Assembly: GCA_958430865.1 (NCBI GenBank)
Contig: CAUDNR010004193.1
Coordinates: 6,114 to 17,724 of the forward strand
Origin: Entrophospora sp. SA101
Taxonomy: Eukaryota > Glomeromycota > Glomeromycetes > Entrophosporales > Entrophosporaceae
Length of the DNA stretch: 11,611 nt
Reading direction: 5' to 3'
Shown here: one piece after another, positions 8,052 through 11,611 of the stretch
How the letters are laid out: every line of letters starts with the position of its first letter
Numbering within the stretch: position 1 is the stretch's first letter
Position numbers and translations under genes: made by a program
The notes under the pieces: generated by a model
Database searches by the model: none
What the model was told of the DNA's origin: nothing
Seen by the model: only the letters and a program-made list of their open reading frames with translations

Positions 8052-8664
8052 TCTTTATGATTATTATTACCTTTTAATTTGTTATGAATATTAATATCAA
8101 ATAAATCAACAGGCATTAAATCTTCAGTTGCATTATTTCCAAATCTGAAACAGTTAAACTATCATTCAAATTGAATCATCCTATATAATTGTCAATTTAA
8201 ATTAGTTCTTCTTTGTTACTTTTAATTTCTATACAAGTATCATCTTGCAAATATTGATTTGAAAGTACAGTTTAAGTGAATGTAAAGTATGGGTTTTAAA
8301 TTTTATGTGATTAACAAATACAATCATTTGATAAAAATTTAATTATAATAAAAATTTTTTGCGTTACATAAAAGTTAAAAGTTGGATCCATTTAAAATGC
8401 CAAGAAAAAAATTTTCTAATAGCAATAATACATCTAACAGCAATGATATATCCACCAACAATGATATATTAATATTCAATCACAATAAACCCAACAGCAA
8501 CAATAGTTTAAGAAGAAGTAATTGATTATTTAAAAAAAGTAACAAATTTAATGAAACAGAAGAATTACACATTGACATGGCTCTGAGGCTACTGGAAATT
8601 ACAACAATCAATATAGAAATTTAATTAGCTCTATTCATGAAACAAGCATGACAGAAGTAAATAC
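8052..8664. repeat. 613-bp direct tandem repeat, copy 2
   Basis: This is the second, apparently identical copy of 7439-8051. After 8665 the sequence departs into ACTAGCAAAAGACCC and then the hAT relic, so copy 2 is the one continuous with the ancestral downstream sequence. Confidence 0.9.
8397..8624 (+). pseudogene. Asn/Ser-rich relic ORF in repeat copy 2
   Basis: Identical to the frame at 7784-8011, with the same internal TGA (8523-8525) and final TAA (8622-8624). The shared stop shows that the frame was already broken before the duplication. Confidence 0.3.
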
Positions 8665-8709
8665 TAGCAAAAGACCCAACAAAAGGTGCATATGAAAATG
8701 AATTATTAT

Positions 8710-9411
8710 ATGAATGAAAATGAATGGTTATCTTTAAAAGAATTATTAGAATTGTTGAAAAAATTTGCAGAAGCAACTGAACTGCTTGATGGTTGCAAAT
8801 ATCCAACTTTATCACTTACTTACCTATCAGTAATTCATAAACTTTAAACATCTAAAAGATGTTGATGTTGAATTGAGAACATAGATTGCAAAAAGATGCA
8901 TAAGGCTATTTTGGATTCTATAAGATAAATGAAAAGAGCTAAAAGAGATTATTATACTACTAATCAGCCTATTTTCTGATCCACATTTTAAAATGTTAAA
9001 TTTTGTTTCTAATGAGGAAAAAAATTATAAATTTGATATCACAAGATAACAATAATAATAACATTATAATATTGGGCATGCAGTGGACAATTTCAGTGAC
9101 ATCCAGGATGTCATGATATTGGCCGTTGCGTGCCCAATATCTTATACTTAGCAAACTTTCAGATTCTCATTTTTTGATGATAATGTCAATGATCAAGATG
9201 CAAGTGAATTGAATTTATATTTAAAAATACCACAAATATCAATTAAAGAAAATGTGAAAAACCATCTTTCGAAACTTATCAAGCATATCAAGAAAATATC
9301 ATCATCATCTGTTCCTGCTGAACGTGACTTTTCAATGGAAACTTTATCATTAAAAGAAATAGTTTAAAACCATCAACAGTTAAAAATGTAATTTTCTTTA
9401 AATTTACATAA
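8710..9411 (+). pseudogene. degraded hAT-family transposase
   Basis: Several frames carry, in the right order, pieces typical of the C-terminal half of hAT transposases. (1) 8710-8847: NENEWLSLKELLELLKKFAE, then ATELL, KYPTLSL. (2) About 8855-8990: KDVDVELRT and KKMHKAILDSIR in shifted frames. (3) Near 8967-9045: LFSDPHFKMLNFVSNEEK, matching the LLDPRFK-type block. (4) 9152-9367: LNLYLKIPQISIKEN, then SSSSVPAERDFS, the hAT dimerisation signature (usually SVPSERLFS). (5) 9346-9411: IIKRNSLKPSTVKNVIFFKF in another frame, the usual C-terminus. Stops and at least three frame changes make it non-functional. Block 4 is preceded by a foldback insertion. The DNA-binding domain and terminal repeats were not identified. 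Confidence 0.8.
9069..9141. mobile_element. 73-bp foldback element inside the hAT relic
   Basis: ATATTGGGCATGCAGTGGAC and the bases after it fold onto a right arm ending GCGTGCCCAATAT. The arms, about 35 bases each with a few mismatches and a gap, meet at CCAGG. The pentamer TTATA lies on both sides (9064-9068 and 9142-9146), possibly a target-site duplication. There is no coding capacity. It falls between two hAT blocks, so it probably inserted after or during decay of the transposase. Confidence 0.6.
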
Positions 9412-9528
9412 ACTTCAATATACAAAAGGAATTGTAAATAAAAATCATTGTTTTCTTTATATACAATATATATTAAAATGTCAATTTTTGAAATTAATAA
9501 AAAATTGTATATTTAATGGTTTACAGCA

Positions 9529-9557
9529 GAAATCCGGTTGCGACTGAAATCCGGTTG
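9529..9557 (+). repeat. GAAATCCGGTTG direct repeat
   Basis: The 12-mer GAAATCCGGTTG occurs at 9529-9540 and 9546-9557. Short subterminal repeats of this kind are common near hAT ends, and this pair sits about 120 bases after the relic transposase stop; no matching terminal repeat was found. The rest of 9412-9711 holds no gene. Confidence 0.5.
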
Positions 9558-9713
9558 ACTTTAAAATTTTCTAGTTGTGGCTAGATATAAATCTTTAGTC
9601 ACGACTATGACTATCCAGTTAGCAACACACCACCTTATAACCTTATTTATAAATTTTATTCACTATAGTTTTTTGATATAATCATTGTTATTAATGTAAC
9701 TTAGATTGTGAGT

Positions 9714-9937
9714 AAGCATGTTAGTCGAAATTGCCTCTCTTAATCTGAAATGTCAAAATAGTTTTTCATAGTTGCCGAAATCAACTTTATTACTTGTCAA
9801 AATTATATCCGAAATTATTTGACTCAATAGCCGAAATTCTGGACAATTTTTTATGTCTGTTGATATAAAGAATATTGTAAATCGAAATTGTTTGCCGAAA
9901 TTAATTCTTTTCAAAAACTATTTCGGCTAACATCCTT
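9714..9937. mobile_element. MITE-like element, 224 bp, GCCGAAAT family
   Basis: AAGCATGTTAGTCGAAATTG (9714-9733) and CTATTTCGGCTAACATCCTT (9918-9937) are inverted with 3 mismatches in 20. TA borders the AGCATG/CATCCT ends on each side, as expected of a Tc1/mariner-type MITE. The interior repeats (G)CCGAAAT several times (about 9775, 9808, 9830, 9895) and has no coding capacity. The shared AGCCGAAATT word and TA borders suggest kinship with the element at 7091-7350. Confidence 0.6.
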
Positions 9938-10740
9938 AATTATGAGTTTAATTAATTTCAAAAATGATAATGACAATAACCATTTTTCTAAATTTTTATT
10001 ACCAAAAGCTATAAATGTAAACACAACAGTTAAAACCAACAAGTAATAAAACTGAATGTTTTAATATATAGCATATGATCATTGGGGAAACATTATGCTT
10101 TTTTATGTTATAAGCAAAAAATATGAATAAACTTATATTATCACTTCCATTCATGTATAAGAACAACCAATCCATCCGCCAATTCATCAGTCTTTGAGCA
10201 AACAATTATTCCATTCATTATCTGTAACCCAAATTTATTATCTAACGTTTATGTTAATTGATACCGTGAAATAGTAATGGTGATTTATAATCACGGGAAA
10301 CTTTAAATAAACGGAAATGATTTACAACAAGTTACACATGACAAAAATCGGAAACATTATATTAATAATAAAAATAATAAACTAAAAGTGAGCGTTACTC
10401 AATCTCAATCAATGTAATGAATAATTTAAAAGAAATAATTTGTCCATTTTAAAAAGAACTTGGAATTTTTCTTAAAGGAAGGTATAGATTATTTTTAAGG
10501 AATATTAAATTAGAACAAGAGACTATCACCAAGAGTTCCTGGAAATAATGGAGTTTGATAACTGAACCTTTAGAACATATAAATAACGTTGTAATTTTCT
10601 CAAATTCATACTTCATTTTATTATCTATATAAAATAACAATATAATAAACATATCTACATAATATGGAATAGTGATGCTAACACATAGTTTAGGTATTTG
10701 GTTTAGGCCTAATTTCGCTCATGAAAATTTTTCTGAAGAA
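9938..10740. other. gene-free AT-rich interval
   Basis: Nothing here is supportable as a gene. A short + strand frame from about 10452 to 10545 (KELGIFLKGRYRLF and on to a stop) has mixed composition but no start codon and no family resemblance that I recognise. The minus-strand frames here are AT-driven. Confidence 0.5.
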
Positions 10741-10850
10741 ATTGGCGAAACTTAAAAAGGCAAAACTTCTAAAGTGTGTGCGAAACTCCTAAATGTGTGC
10801 GAAACTCTTAAATTATGTGCGAAACTCGTAAACTATATGTGAAAATTAAA
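10741..10850 (+). repeat. degenerate 19-20 bp tandem repeat
   Basis: The core TGTGCGAAACTC occurs at 10777, 10796 and 10816, followed by a decayed TGTGAAAATT near 10838. Upstream, GGCGAAACTTAAA (10744) and GGCAAAACTTCTAAA (10759) look like older copies. The period is 19-20 bp with about five or six copies. There is no open frame across it. Confidence 0.75.
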
Positions 10851-11057
10851 CGGACGATCAAACCCTAGTATATACTACTTCACAAAAGTGTTTATTAAAC
10901 AAATAAAAAAAAAAGAATTAATATCTAATCATAAAAATGTTTATTACAAAACGAATTATTTGTAAAGAAATAATTTATATCAACTTTTCTGCCCTTACTC
11001 TCAAGCAATGCCCTGAATTATTTAATTTCTCACCTGATCAAAAAGTGACATCATTTA

Positions 11058-11117
11058 TAGTGATGTTAGCCAGCTAAGAATTTTATCGGCTTAGCTTTCC
11101 ACTGGTTAACATCACTA
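11058..11117. mobile_element. 60-bp foldback element
   Basis: TAGTGATGTTAGCCAG (11058-11073) pairs with CTGGTTAACATCACTA (11102-11117) with one mismatch. An inner CTAAG (11074-11078) pairs with CTTAG (11090-11094), leaving a loop containing ATCGG. Both ends are TA. It is non-coding. Confidence 0.6.
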
Positions 11118-11204
11118 ATTATTTATCGTAATAATTTTTCCTTTTTAAAATTATATATGAATAATGTATAATAAATGAATTGCTCCATCTATAAATGGGG
11201 TATT

Positions 11205-11236
11205 TTCAATTTCAATTTCGGCAAACATCCTTTGAA
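11205..11236. mobile_element. possible MITE end fragment
   Basis: CAATTTCGGCAAACATCCTTT closely resembles the right terminus of the 9714-9937 element (ATTTCGGCTAACATCCTTA). No matching left arm was found nearby, so it would be a solitary or truncated end. Confidence 0.35.
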
Positions 11237-11454
11237 TTTCTCCCATCTCCTCCCTTGTCATCACGAGAATAGTACGGTGCAGATCATCTATAATCATTAA
11301 CAATCAAAATTCTAAAACAAAAAAAAATTATCGTTTGGATTATTTGAGAATTGACTGTTGTTTCTGGGTCAGTAGTGTAATCCTTAGTGGCTAGTTCGAA
11401 ATGTAATTGCTTTGCTCTTTCTCCTGAATATGGGTTATATCATTTTAAAAAATT

Positions 11455-11505
11455 TAACCGATAAGTTTTATTGTTCATGACTCAAGCTTCAAAACCTATC
11501 GGCTA
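11455..11505. mobile_element. 51-bp foldback element
   Basis: TAACCGATAAGTTTT (11455-11469) and AAAACCTATCGGCTA (11491-11505) are inverted with two mismatches in 15 and have TA at both ends. The CTATCGGCTA end echoes the TTATCGGCTTAG loop of the 60-bp foldback at 11058-11117. The rest of 11118-11611 shows no gene. Confidence 0.5.
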
Positions 11506-11611
11506 GTTTTTTCTTAAACTAAAAATTGGCAGAACCTTAGCATTTTGAAAATTCCGAATTTTGTTATACATTTAAGAAATTGAGACTAAGTAAATTTCGT
11601 GTAACAACTTT

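Noticed and set aside
8621..8815. 64-codon minus-strand ORF
   Set aside because: It is antisense to the hAT relic block that encodes the recognisable ELLELLKKFAEATELL stretch.
9999..10652. Minus-strand ORFs of 68 and 67 codons
   Set aside because: They are Ile/Leu/Phe-rich frames typical of AT-rich DNA, with no recognisable motif.
11360..11415. Possible tRNA: CTAGTTCGAAAT resembles a B box
   Set aside because: No A box at the right distance and no cloverleaf stems could be formed.

Overview
The window is a very AT-rich (roughly 70-75% A+T by eye), repeat-laden eukaryotic nuclear segment. Low gene density, homopolymer and trinucleotide runs, poly-Asn coding, hAT and LTR remnants and a fungal-type sucrase/ferredoxin-like (AIM32) N-terminus together suggest a filamentous fungus with an expanded AT-rich genome, such as an arbuscular mycorrhizal fungus (Rhizophagus-like). 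That assignment is inference from composition and gene families. No prokaryotic signal, tRNA, rRNA or CRISPR array was seen.

Layout. 1-920: non-coding, with a weak inverted-repeat pair and trinucleotide-rich low-complexity DNA. 920-3825: mostly featureless, with two short coding-like fragments I cannot name (about 1380-1577 and 2957-3142). 3826-4461: the one convincing intact gene, a compact single-exon voltage-gated proton channel (Hv1 family). It keeps the S1 selectivity Asp, the S2 charge-transfer Phe/Glu, the S3 Asp and an S4 reading R-x-W-R-x-x-K, followed by a clean dimerising coiled coil. 5027-5401: N-terminal part of an AIM32-like (sucrase/ferredoxin-like) mitochondrial protein with a 15-Asn tract, cut short by a stop or by an unrecognised intron. 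An open stretch in the same frame resumes at 5441-5578.

5581-6358: a candidate solo LTR (778 bp, TSD TGAGA on both sides, TATA box and paired TGACTCA/TGAGTCA sites inside). 7091-7350: a MITE-like element with long terminal inverted repeats. 7439-8664: a perfect head-to-tail duplication of a 613-bp unit. 8710-9411: a degraded hAT transposase whose C-terminal pieces are recognisable in several frames, interrupted by a 73-bp foldback element. 9714-9937: a second MITE-like element sharing the GCCGAAAT motif with the first. 10741-10850: a roughly 20-bp degenerate tandem repeat. 11058-11117 and 11455-11505: two more tiny foldback elements.

The proton channel and AIM32-like gene are co-directional, but nothing shows that they work together. 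Otherwise the segment is a record of nested transposable-element insertion and decay. The most interesting items are the unusual proton channel, the exact 613-bp duplication, and the set of short foldback/MITE elements with related motifs.
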